A DNA stretch of 64,000 nt, from the NCBI GenBank assembly GCA_963559605.1, contig CAUWLL010000006.1:24100-88099 (forward strand). Direction: 5' to 3'. The position numbers were made by a program, and so were the translations under genes. Positions 17,329 to 24,855 of the stretch are shown here, piece after piece. Numbering within the stretch: position 1 is the stretch's first letter; the number at the start of each line of letters is the position of its first letter. The notes beneath the pieces are model-generated. The model had not been told where the DNA came from, searched no databases, and saw nothing but the letters and a program-made list of their open reading frames with translations. This DNA is from Dorea_D sp963559605. GTDB lineage: Bacteria > Bacillota > Clostridia > Lachnospirales > Lachnospiraceae.

Positions 17329-18159
17329 ATGGCAGAAGAACAGAACGGCTGCAAACCGTCAGACTGCGCTGGATGTGCGCATGCGGATTCTTGCAGCAGT
17401 AAACCACAGGATTTGAAAAAACCTGCAAATCCACATTCCCATGTAAATAAAGTCATTGCAGTTGTCAGTGGAAAAGGCGGTGTCGGCAAGTCTATGGTGA
17501 CCGCATCATTGGCAAGAATGATGAGGGAGCAGGGATTTTCTGTTGGTATTTTGGACGCGGATATTACAGGACCGTCGATTCCGAAAATGTATGGCGTACA
17601 TGAGACGGCAGTAGGAAGTGAAGAAGGAATCTTCCCACAGGAAGCAAAGGACGGAACAAAAATTATGTCCGTGAATTTACTGCTTCCCAATGAATCCGAT
17701 CCGGTTATCTGGAGAGGTCCGGTTATTGCCAATGTGGTAACACAGTTCTGGACAGATGTTATGTGGGGCGAGCTTGATTACCTGTTCGTGGACATGCCTC
17801 CGGGAACAGGAGACGTACCGCTTACCGTATTCCAGTCTCTTCCGGTGGACGGTGTTGTTATCGTTACATCTCCGCAGGATCTGGTACAGATGATTGTAAG
17901 CAAGGCTTATAATATGGCGAGACAGATGGATATTCCGGTACTTGGAATTGTAGAGAACTACAGCTATCTCAAATGTCCCGACTGTGGCAGGGAGATTAAA
18001 GTATTTGGAGAGAGTCATGTGGATGAGACTGCGGAAATGTTCCGGATTCCGGTACTCGGAAAGATGCCGATCGATCCACAGCTTGCAGAGATTGTAGAAC
18101 AGGAGAAATTCTACGAAGCAAGTAATGAGTATTTGGCAAGCGCGGTGAATAAGATATAG
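17329..18159 (+). CDS. mrp: Mrp/NBP35 family iron-sulfur carrier ATPase
   Basis: 276 residues from ATG 17329, which has AAAGGA at good spacing; upstream in-frame ATGs lack this. The P-loop ATPase loads and transfers 4Fe-4S clusters to apoproteins. The N terminus carries a ferredoxin-like Cys cluster CKPSDCAGCAHADSC (about 7-21), as in anaerobe Mrp proteins and Nbp35. Then comes the deviant Walker A GKGGVGKS (about 48-55), DADITGPSIPK, the VDMPPGTGD switch and a CPDC pair near the C terminus. It ends a run of genes and lies just upstream of a double-cubane protein gene, a plausible cluster recipient, though this is positional inference only. Confidence 0.95.
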   Translation: MAEEQNGCKPSDCAGCAHADSCSSKPQDLKKPANPHSHVNKVIAVVSGKGGVGKSMVTASLARMMREQGFSVGILDADITGPSIPKMYGVHETAVGSEEGIFPQEAKDGTKIMSVNLLLPNESDPVIWRGPVIANVVTQFWTDVMWGELDYLFVDMPPGTGDVPLTVFQSLPVDGVVIVTSPQDLVQMIVSKAYNMARQMDIPVLGIVENYSYLKCPDCGREIKVFGESHVDETAEMFRIPVLGKMPIDPQLAEIVEQEKFYEASNEYLASAVNKI

Positions 18160-18174
18160 TGAATATAAAGTGAA

Positions 18175-18212
18175 ACAAAGAGCACGATGGTTTTATGCCA
18201 GCGTGTTCTTTG
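18175..18212 (+). terminator. Hairpin after mrp
   Basis: ACAAAGAGCACG pairs with CGTGTTCTTTGT (one G-T pair) around a 15-base loop. The T-tail is weak, so termination may be partial. Confidence 0.5.
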
Positions 18213-18235
18213 TATATTCAGAACGAATGTTTATA

Positions 18236-18305
18236 GAAAATATCTATAAAAAAGCGAGCTTATAGATATTTTCAATTTCAAAATAATTTCGGAAAGTGAT
18301 AGAAT
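18236..18305 (+). promoter_or_regulatory. 14-bp perfect inverted repeat upstream of a promoter
   Basis: GAAAATATCTATAA (18236-18249), a 10-base spacer and TTATAGATATTTTC (18260-18273) form a perfect 38-bp palindrome with no T-run. A promoter-like TTCAAA (18277-18282), 17-bp spacer and TAGAAT (18300-18305) follow directly. The repeat sits where an activator would bind, just upstream of the -35 box of the double-cubane gene. Confidence 0.6.
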
Positions 18306-18346
18306 AGTTTCAGATTATGACAACATACAGATCAGGAGGAATTGTA

Positions 18347-19498
18347 ATGGAAATTATCAAAGAGTTACCGGAAGTGTTTGAAGAATTTGCAGAGCAGCGC
18401 AAAAATTCATTTCTGGCAGTAAAAGAATATAAAGATAAAGGAATTCCGGTAGTAGGTTCTTATTGTACTTACTTTCCGCAGGAGGTTGCCATGGCTATGG
18501 GCGCGGCAACAGTGAGCCTTTGCTCTACTTCCGATGAGACGATTGCGGAGGCAGAAAAGGAGCTGCCGAAGAACTTGTGTCCGCTTATCAAATCCAGTTA
18601 CGGATTTGCGAAGACAGATAAATGCCCGTTTTTCTATTTCTCAGATGTAGTAGTAGGAGAGACTACCTGTGACGGAAAGAAGAAGATGTATGAGCTTATG
18701 GGAGAGTTCAAAGAGACATACATTATGGAACTTCCCAATACCCAGAGAGAGGATGCTCTGAACTTATGGAGAAACGAAATGATCCGCTTCAAAGAGTATC
18801 TGGAAGAAAAGTTTAACGTAACCATTACAGAGGACGACATCAGACAAGCGATTAAAACGAATAATGAAGCCCGTCTTGCACTTCGCAGACTGTATCAGGT
18901 GATGCGGCATGACCCGGCTCCGATCAGCGGATACGATCTGTTTAAAGTATTGTATGGAAGCACTTTCAAATTCAACCGTGGTTTGATCGCAGGAGAAGTA
19001 AATGCTTTGGTCGATAAGATTGAAAAAGAGTATGCAGAAGGCAAAATGCAGCCGAAGAAACCGCGTATTCTCGTGACAGGATGTCCTATTGGAGGAGCAA
19101 CAGAAAAGGTTATCCGTGCGATTGAGGATAATGGCGGAATCGTCGTAACCTATGAAAACTGTGGGGGAGCAAAATCTATTGATAAACTGGTGGATGAGGA
19201 TGACCCGGATGTATATGGAGCTCTTGCAAAACGTTATTTGAACATCGGCTGCTCAGTTATGACGCCAAATCCAAACCGTTTGGAGCTTCTCGGAAGACTG
19301 ATTGACGAGTACAAGGTAGACGGTGTTGTGGAAATGACGTTGCAGGCATGTCATACATATAATGTGGAAACGTTCGGAATCCGAAGATTTGTCAACGAGG
19401 AGAAGAAACTTCCGTATATCAATGTGGAAACCGATTATTCACAGGCTGATATTGGACAGCTTAACACAAGAATTACGGCGTTTTTAGAGATGTTGTAA
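18347..19498 (+). CDS. Double-cubane cluster protein, 2-hydroxyacyl-CoA dehydratase family (YjiM-like)
   Basis: 383 residues from ATG 18347 (AGGAGGA site), matching the length of E. coli YjiM. Recognisable blocks are VGSYCTYFPQE, VSLCSTSDETI, LCPLIKSSYGF, KTDKCPFFYFSD, VVGETTCDGKKKMYE, TGCPIGGATEKV, ENCGGAKS and TLQACHTYNVE. The spaced cysteines ligate an [8Fe-9S] double-cubane cluster in the characterised relative, which carries out ATP-driven low-potential reductions. That relative needs an activator ATPase (YjiL-like), normally adjacent; none is encoded here, so it must be elsewhere or this protein uses another donor. Natural substrate unknown. Confidence 0.92.
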   Translation: MEIIKELPEVFEEFAEQRKNSFLAVKEYKDKGIPVVGSYCTYFPQEVAMAMGAATVSLCSTSDETIAEAEKELPKNLCPLIKSSYGFAKTDKCPFFYFSDVVVGETTCDGKKKMYELMGEFKETYIMELPNTQREDALNLWRNEMIRFKEYLEEKFNVTITEDDIRQAIKTNNEARLALRRLYQVMRHDPAPISGYDLFKVLYGSTFKFNRGLIAGEVNALVDKIEKEYAEGKMQPKKPRILVTGCPIGGATEKVIRAIEDNGGIVVTYENCGGAKSIDKLVDEDDPDVYGALAKRYLNIGCSVMTPNPNRLELLGRLIDEYKVDGVVEMTLQACHTYNVETFGIRRFVNEEKKLPYINVETDYSQADIGQLNTRITAFLEML

Positions 19499-19504
19499 TA
19501 TCTG

Positions 19505-19541
19505 ACTGTCGGATGCGGTTTTTCTGTAAACGACAGTTTTA
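19505..19541 (+). terminator. Weak terminator after the double-cubane gene
   Basis: ACTGTCG (19505-19511) pairs with CGACAGT (19531-19537), followed by TTT. The short stem makes this moderate at best. Confidence 0.45.
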
Positions 19542-19578
19542 AGATATGAATATTTATTGAACGAGAGAGGAGAAAATT

Positions 19579-20856
19579 ATGAAGAAAAGAGTACTGAGTC
19601 TTTTACTTGTGGCAGCTATGACAGCAACCATGCTGATCGGATGCGGAAGTAAAGACAAAGGCAGCGATGAGGCAAAGAAAGAGGAGAAGAAAAGCGGCGA
19701 TTCTATCACGCTTATGGCGCCTGACTGGGCAATTCCTACAGAGGAACAGCTCGCAGCATTTACAAAGGAAAGCGGAATTGAAGTAGTAGTCAATGAAGTG
19801 GGCTGGGACGACATCCGTGAAAAACTTGCGACAGCGGCCTCCGGTGGACAGGCAGTGGCAGACGTTGTAGAAGTTGACTGGTCATGGGTAGGTGAATTCC
19901 ATGCGGCAGACTGGTTAGAGCCTTTGGAAGTAACAGAGGAAGATAAAGCCGATATGCCTACATTAGAGACATTTACCAAAGACGGAAAAGTACTTGCAAT
20001 TCCATATGCAAACGACTATCGTCTGTCTTATTATAACACAAAACAGTTTGAAAAAGCAGGCATCAAAGAAGAGCCTGAGACATGGGATGACGTGTTAGAA
20101 GCATGTAGAGCATTAAAATCTACAGGAACTGTTGAGTATCCGTTTGCAATTGCACTGAATGCAGAGGAGAAAACTTCTACTTGCCTGATGTGGCTTGCAT
20201 ATGCCATGAACGGCGTTGTATGGAACGAAGACGGTACATTGAATCAGGAATCTGTGACAGAAGCATTAAAATACATGGAAACACTTATCAAAGAAGAACT
20301 GGTAGCTCCAGAGGATAAGACTTCTTCCGGTATGGACGCTTACAAACGTATTACAGCAGGAAGCGCAAGTTTCCTGACAGGACCGACTTCTTTTGTATCT
20401 AGAAGTACAAACGAGGAAGAGTGTAGCGTTATCGGAGAGATCACACCAATCCTTATGCCAGGTAAAGAAGGTAAATCAAAAGTGACAATGGCGCTTCCAG
20501 AAGGACTTGGAGTGACAAAATTCTCCAAGAACAAAGAAGCGGCTAAGAAATTCGTAGAATGGTATACATCTGCGGATATGCAGAAAGAGCTGAATGCTTC
20601 TAACAGTGCAATTCCTACAAGAAACACTGTACTTAAAGGTCTTGTAGAGGATGGAACTATTAAGAATGCAGGAGCAATGCTTGAAGAGGCAGAGCTTATC
20701 GTTTCTCCATTCCCGAATGGAATCCCATCTTACTATGCTGAGATGAGCAATGCAATGTACAATGCGATCAACAAAATGGCGCTTGGTGAACTGACTGCTG
20801 AGAAGGCATTTGCTGAAATGAACACGAAGGTTAAAGAATTAGTAGAACAGGAATAA
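19579..20856 (+). CDS. Extracellular solute-binding lipoprotein (CUT1 sugar ABC family)
   Basis: 425-residue binding protein. The signal peptide ends in a lipobox LIGC (Cys about 22), followed by a Lys/Glu-rich linker, so it is anchored outside the membrane. The mature part has family 1 solute-binding features: the GWDDIREKL and VDWSWVGEF blocks, the PYANDYRLSYYNTKQFEKAG stretch, and a C-terminal FVEWYTSADMQKEL helix. Two permease genes follow within 5 bp. Family members bind oligosaccharides, sugar alcohols or glycerol phosphates; the ligand cannot be told here. A GAGAGGAG ribosome site supports the ATG. Confidence 0.94.
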   Translation: MKKRVLSLLLVAAMTATMLIGCGSKDKGSDEAKKEEKKSGDSITLMAPDWAIPTEEQLAAFTKESGIEVVVNEVGWDDIREKLATAASGGQAVADVVEVDWSWVGEFHAADWLEPLEVTEEDKADMPTLETFTKDGKVLAIPYANDYRLSYYNTKQFEKAGIKEEPETWDDVLEACRALKSTGTVEYPFAIALNAEEKTSTCLMWLAYAMNGVVWNEDGTLNQESVTEALKYMETLIKEELVAPEDKTSSGMDAYKRITAGSASFLTGPTSFVSRSTNEEECSVIGEITPILMPGKEGKSKVTMALPEGLGVTKFSKNKEAAKKFVEWYTSADMQKELNASNSAIPTRNTVLKGLVEDGTIKNAGAMLEEAELIVSPFPNGIPSYYAEMSNAMYNAINKMALGELTAEKAFAEMNTKVKELVEQE

Positions 20857-20860
20857 ACAA

Positions 20861-21727
20861 ATGAAAAAAAAGATATTTCCTTATCTTTTACTTGCACCCA
20901 TGATACTTGTCATGGGTGTATTAGTATTTTATCCGATTGCGGCGACATTTTCCTACAGTCTGAAAAAATGGAAGCTGACTGCGCCCGGCGATATTCGCTT
21001 TATCGGATTCGATAATTACAAATCTATACTGACTTCGGAATCCACCTGGTACAGTCTGCAAAATACACTGTTTTTATTGGTGCTGGTGGTGGCGGCGACT
21101 ACTGTGCTTGGCATAATGCTGTCCTTGTTTTTAAATGCGCCGGTGAAAGGCTCTGGTCTCTTGCTTGCCATCGCTATTTTGCCGTGGGCGCTTCCACCTT
21201 ATGTAAACGGAATTTTGTGGAGATTTATCTTCCATCCGGGATACGGTTTTATGAATAAAGTACTGCTCGGACTTGGGATCGTGGATGCTCCGGTAGAGTG
21301 GCTGAATTCTAGGTGGACGCTTCTTTTAGTTGTTGCCATTGTAGTAGTGTGGAGGAGTGTTCCTTTCATGGCGCTTGTCTGTCTGGCAGGGAGACAGTCG
21401 GTTCCCCATGGGCTTTATGAGGCGGCAAAGATTGACGGTGCAAATAACTTTGCGATTTTCCGCAGGATTACATTCCCACTGATGCTTCCGTTTATCGCGG
21501 TGGGAATTACGTCTACGTCCGTGTCGGCGATCAATATTTTTGACGAGATCATTGCCTTGTCCGGTTACGGGGATCTTGGTAAAAATATTCTGGTAGAGAG
21601 TTATCTCACAACCTTTACTTTCCTGGATTTCGGAAGGGGAAGTGCTGTTACCTATATTGTAATGTTTCTGGCAGCTCTTCTGGGAATTTTCTATCTCCGC
21701 AGTTTGAATAAGGAGGTGGAATACTGA
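20861..21727 (+). CDS. Sugar-type ABC transporter permease (MalF family)
   Basis: 288 residues with six predicted membrane helices (first at about 7-28). It carries the cytoplasmic EAA loop near residues 185-205 (LYEAAKIDGANNFAIFRRITFPLMLP), which docks on the ATPase. It starts 4 bp after the binding-protein gene and shares one base with the next permease (TGATG). It forms the channel heterodimer with that permease. No ATPase gene is present in this operon. Confidence 0.94.
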   Translation: MKKKIFPYLLLAPMILVMGVLVFYPIAATFSYSLKKWKLTAPGDIRFIGFDNYKSILTSESTWYSLQNTLFLLVLVVAATTVLGIMLSLFLNAPVKGSGLLLAIAILPWALPPYVNGILWRFIFHPGYGFMNKVLLGLGIVDAPVEWLNSRWTLLLVVAIVVVWRSVPFMALVCLAGRQSVPHGLYEAAKIDGANNFAIFRRITFPLMLPFIAVGITSTSVSAINIFDEIIALSGYGDLGKNILVESYLTTFTFLDFGRGSAVTYIVMFLAALLGIFYLRSLNKEVEY

Positions 21728-22563
21728 TGAAAACGGTAAGAAAAATAGGGTATATTGCCGCGTTGGCTGTATTTTTGCTGCTGGTGCTGGGACCGTTTCT
21801 CTGGGCATTCGTATTATCGATCACACCGGAACACGCAATGTTTGCACAGACTACAAAGATTTTGCCGGAAACGGTAACGTTTGGAAATTATGCGGAAATT
21901 TTTGAGGGTGGAAGAAAGGGCGCACTTGTTCTTACAGGTATTGTAAACTCGTTGAAAGCAGTGTGTACGACACTGCTTTTGGGAATCCCGGTATGCCTTT
22001 TGAGCGCCTATGCTCTTGGAAGAATGGAGTTTAAGGGGCGAAGGTTTTTCAAAGACCTGCTTCTTATTACTATGGTAATTCCTGTAATGGCAACCATTAT
22101 CCCGTTATTTCGCCTGTTTGTAGAACGTGAACTTCTGGATAACGTATTCTGGCTTAGTATGGTGTATGTCAGTTCCTATCTGCCATTGATCACATGGCTG
22201 ATGATGAATTACTTTGCCACGATTCCAAAGGAGTTAGAAGAAGCGGCGCAGATAGACGGATGTGGAAAGATGGGAACATTTCTCAGGATCGTCCTTCCGG
22301 CATCCGGTCCGATCATCCTGTCGGCAGCGCTGATCATGTTTTTGAACACATGGAATCAGTTTCAGATCCCGTTGATCCTGGCATCTTCGTTGGAAACAAA
22401 ACCGGTGGCGATCGTGGTGTCTGAATTTATGACAAAAGATTCTATTCAGTATGGACTGACAGCCACGGCGGGAATTGTGGCGGTCATCCCTCCGGCAGTT
22501 ACGGCGTTTATTTTCCGTAAGTTTTTAATATCGGGCATGATGAGAGGTGCAGTAAAGGGATAA
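21727..22563 (+). CDS. Sugar-type ABC transporter permease (MalG family)
   Basis: 278 residues, six helices, with the EAA loop at about 174-200 (ELEEAAQIDGCGKMGTFLRI) and a C-terminal FRKFLISGMMRGAVKG tail typical of MalG-type subunits. The ATG overlaps the previous stop codon. It completes a binding protein/two-permease operon. CUT1 importers commonly share one MsmK-type ATPase encoded elsewhere, which would explain its absence. Confidence 0.94.
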   Translation: MKTVRKIGYIAALAVFLLLVLGPFLWAFVLSITPEHAMFAQTTKILPETVTFGNYAEIFEGGRKGALVLTGIVNSLKAVCTTLLLGIPVCLLSAYALGRMEFKGRRFFKDLLLITMVIPVMATIIPLFRLFVERELLDNVFWLSMVYVSSYLPLITWLMMNYFATIPKELEEAAQIDGCGKMGTFLRIVLPASGPIILSAALIMFLNTWNQFQIPLILASSLETKPVAIVVSEFMTKDSIQYGLTATAGIVAVIPPAVTAFIFRKFLISGMMRGAVKG

Positions 22564-22583
22564 GACAAATTTTCATATAGTTG

Positions 22584-22631
22584 TTGACAATCAGAACATA
22601 AGTTCTTATAATGAAATAAGAACTTATGTTC
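22584..22631 (+). promoter_or_regulatory. Consensus promoter with two LexA (SOS) boxes
   Basis: TTGACA at 22584-22589, 17-bp spacer and TATAAT at 22607-22612 are a perfect consensus promoter. GAACATAAGTTC (22594-22605) lies in the spacer and GAACTTATGTTC (22620-22631) just downstream. Both match the Firmicute LexA/DinR box GAAC-N4-GTTC. The two boxes are also inverted copies of each other (16-bp arms), followed by a T-run, so the RNA could fold into a terminator-like hairpin. Confidence 0.85.
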
Positions 22632-22647
22632 TTTTTTGGAGGCTTTT

Positions 22648-23979
22648 ATGAAGATCAGTGAGTCCATGACCATGTATGAAAAACTGGATATTTTAGCTGA
22701 TGCGGCAAAGTATGATGTTGCCTGTACTTCAAGTGGGACGTCTAGGGAGAATGACGGTACGGGTATAGGAAATTGTCAGCAAGCGGGAATCTGTCACAGT
22801 TTTTCTGCCGATGGCAGGTGTATTTCCCTGCTCAAGATTCTTTTTACGAACGAGTGTATTTATGATTGCAAATACTGTGTGAACCGTAGGAGCAATGACG
22901 TGGTGCGGACGTCTTTTACGCCGGATGAAGTCTGTACATTGACGATGGAATTTTACCGGAGAAATTATATCGAAGGATTGTTTTTGAGCTCCGGTATTTT
23001 AAAAAGTCCGGATTATACAATGGAGCTTATCTATGATGTGTTATATAAACTGCGTACAGAACTTGGATTTCAAGGTTATATTCATGTGAAAGCCATACCG
23101 GGCGCCAATGGCGAGTTGGTACGTCGAGCGGGGTTTTTGGCAGACAGAATGAGTGTGAATCTGGAACTTCCTACAGCAGAAAGTCTGAAGCTTTTGGCGC
23201 CGCACAAGACGAGGAAAAATATTTTGACTCCTATGCGGCTGGTACAGAACCGGATGTTGGAGAACAAGCAGGAGCTCCAGGTTTATAGAAATGCGCCAAG
23301 ATTTGTTCCTGCCGGACAGAGTACCCAGATGATTATCGGTGCAACGCCGGAGACAGATTATCAGATTATGCAGGTGACGGAATCGCTGTATCAGAAGTTC
23401 GCATTAAAAAGAGTGTTTTTCTCGGCGTTTGTTCCTGTGAATGAGGACGCCATGCTTCCGGCAAGGACAGATGAAGGACCTCCGCTTCTTCGGGAACACA
23501 GGCTTTATCAGGCAGACTGGCTTTTACGGTATTATCATTTTCGGGCGGAGGAACTGTTGTCTGAGAAAGAACCGAATTTTAATGTATTACTTGATCCCAA
23601 GTGCAATTGGGCGCTGAAGCATCTGGAATATTTTCCGGTGGAAATTAACCGGGCAGACTATAAGACGCTCCTTCGAGTACCGGGGATCGGATATAAGTCT
23701 GCTACGCGGATTGTAAAGGCGAGAAGACTTGGGGCATTGGATTTCCCGGATATAAAAAAGATGGGAGTGGTTTTGAAACGTGCGCTTTACTTTATTACCT
23801 GTCAGGGGAAGATGATGTACCCGGTTAAGATTGAGGAGGATTATATTACAAGGAATCTGCTCAGCATCGGTGAGAAGCTTCCGAAAGAGGTGGTAAACAT
23901 GGGGTATCGGCAGTTGTCACTGTTTGATGTGACTAAGGGGCAGAGTAATCTGTATTCTGCCACGGACAGTATGTGGTAA
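22648..23979 (+). CDS. Radical SAM protein, putative DNA modification/repair (TIGR03916-like)
   Basis: 443 residues from ATG 22648 with GGAGG 6-10 bases upstream. The radical SAM cluster motif is CIYDCKYC (about 71-78), followed by VNRRSNDVVRTSF. The C-terminal part has a helix-hairpin-helix DNA-contact element, LLRVPGIGYKSATRIVKARR (about 344-363). This matches the family named putative DNA modification/repair radical SAM protein, usually next to a TIGR03915 protein, as here. The gene sits directly behind two LexA boxes, so it is damage-inducible. The chemistry is unknown; repair of a radical-labile lesion is a guess. Confidence 0.9.
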   Translation: MKISESMTMYEKLDILADAAKYDVACTSSGTSRENDGTGIGNCQQAGICHSFSADGRCISLLKILFTNECIYDCKYCVNRRSNDVVRTSFTPDEVCTLTMEFYRRNYIEGLFLSSGILKSPDYTMELIYDVLYKLRTELGFQGYIHVKAIPGANGELVRRAGFLADRMSVNLELPTAESLKLLAPHKTRKNILTPMRLVQNRMLENKQELQVYRNAPRFVPAGQSTQMIIGATPETDYQIMQVTESLYQKFALKRVFFSAFVPVNEDAMLPARTDEGPPLLREHRLYQADWLLRYYHFRAEELLSEKEPNFNVLLDPKCNWALKHLEYFPVEINRADYKTLLRVPGIGYKSATRIVKARRLGALDFPDIKKMGVVLKRALYFITCQGKMMYPVKIEEDYITRNLLSIGEKLPKEVVNMGYRQLSLFDVTKGQSNLYSATDSMW

Positions 23980-23996
23980 CCGAAGGAGGTGAACCT

Positions 23997-24764
23997 GTGC
24001 TACGGACGATGTATATGTGCAGCGATACGGTGACGGGGATATTTTCTGCGATTTATGATGCGTGGAGAGCGGGAAAGCAGGAAGAGGAATGTTCCATTGT
24101 GCTTCAAGGAACGACAGAGGCAGAACTTTTCTGTGAGTATGTTGAGGTGGAGGAGACACAGAAGAAGGCTAAGGCGGTGGAAACACTTATTTGCAGGTAT
24201 TTGGGGAGGCAGGCGTATTGGGATATTTATCATGCTGTTCTGGCAGAAGATCCGGGAAAAGGTGACGCGGTGTTTGGAACTATGATGGAGGCACGGAGAA
24301 TTTCGGACAGTCGGAGGATCATGGAACATCTGAGCCACCCAAAGGTGGAAAAGGTATTTGCGCTCAGCCGAAGAGTGGCAGGGGAAGCACATACATTTAC
24401 CGGTTTTGTAAGATTTCGGGAGCTTGTGAATGGTGTGTTGTATGCGGAAATCGAACCTAGATCGCAGGTGCTCACCTGTATTGCGCCGCATTTTGCGGCT
24501 CGGCTGCCCTTGGAAAATTGGATGATATATGATAAGACGCATGGAATGTTCGCAGTGCATGAAGCCGGAAAGCAATGGGTGCTGGTAAGAGGGGAATCTG
24601 TGGATTTTGCAGGGAAACCGGGAGTGTCGGAAAATGAAAAAGAATATGAAAAGTTATGGAAAGTTTTTGTGAAAAGTATTTCGGTTGAATCCAGAGAGAA
24701 TCCAAAGTGCCGGATGAATCATCTGCCGCTTCGGTATCGTGGAAATATGACGGAATTTACATAG
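23997..24764 (+). CDS. TIGR03915-like DNA metabolism protein (DUF4130)
   Basis: 255 residues from a GTG at 23997 with AAGGAGGTGAACCT perfectly spaced; an upstream ATG at 23973 has no site. It opens with TMYMCSDTVTGIFSAIYDAW, typical of the family, and contains VFALSRRVAGEAHTFTGFVRF and CIAPHFAARLPLENW. In other bacteria this domain is fused to, or beside, uracil-DNA glycosylase-like proteins and is linked to the radical SAM family upstream. It starts 17 bp after that gene and is in the same SOS operon. Biochemical role undetermined. Confidence 0.88.
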   Translation: MLRTMYMCSDTVTGIFSAIYDAWRAGKQEEECSIVLQGTTEAELFCEYVEVEETQKKAKAVETLICRYLGRQAYWDIYHAVLAEDPGKGDAVFGTMMEARRISDSRRIMEHLSHPKVEKVFALSRRVAGEAHTFTGFVRFRELVNGVLYAEIEPRSQVLTCIAPHFAARLPLENWMIYDKTHGMFAVHEAGKQWVLVRGESVDFAGKPGVSENEKEYEKLWKVFVKSISVESRENPKCRMNHLPLRYRGNMTEFT

Positions 24765-24855
24765 TTGCTGAATTGTGCCGGAATGGGGTATACTGTAAGA
24801 TATAGCGGTATTCCGTTCAAGACGAAAGGCAAGGATTCTGTCGGAGAATGGGCAG

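Noticed and set aside
17190..17732. A 180-codon minus-strand frame opposite ridA and mrp
   Set aside because: Shadow of two well-supported genes on the other strand; no ribosome site or family resemblance.
24000..24575. A 191-codon minus-strand frame opposite the TIGR03915-like gene
   Set aside because: Overlaps a well-supported gene throughout; its composition reflects the complementary codons.
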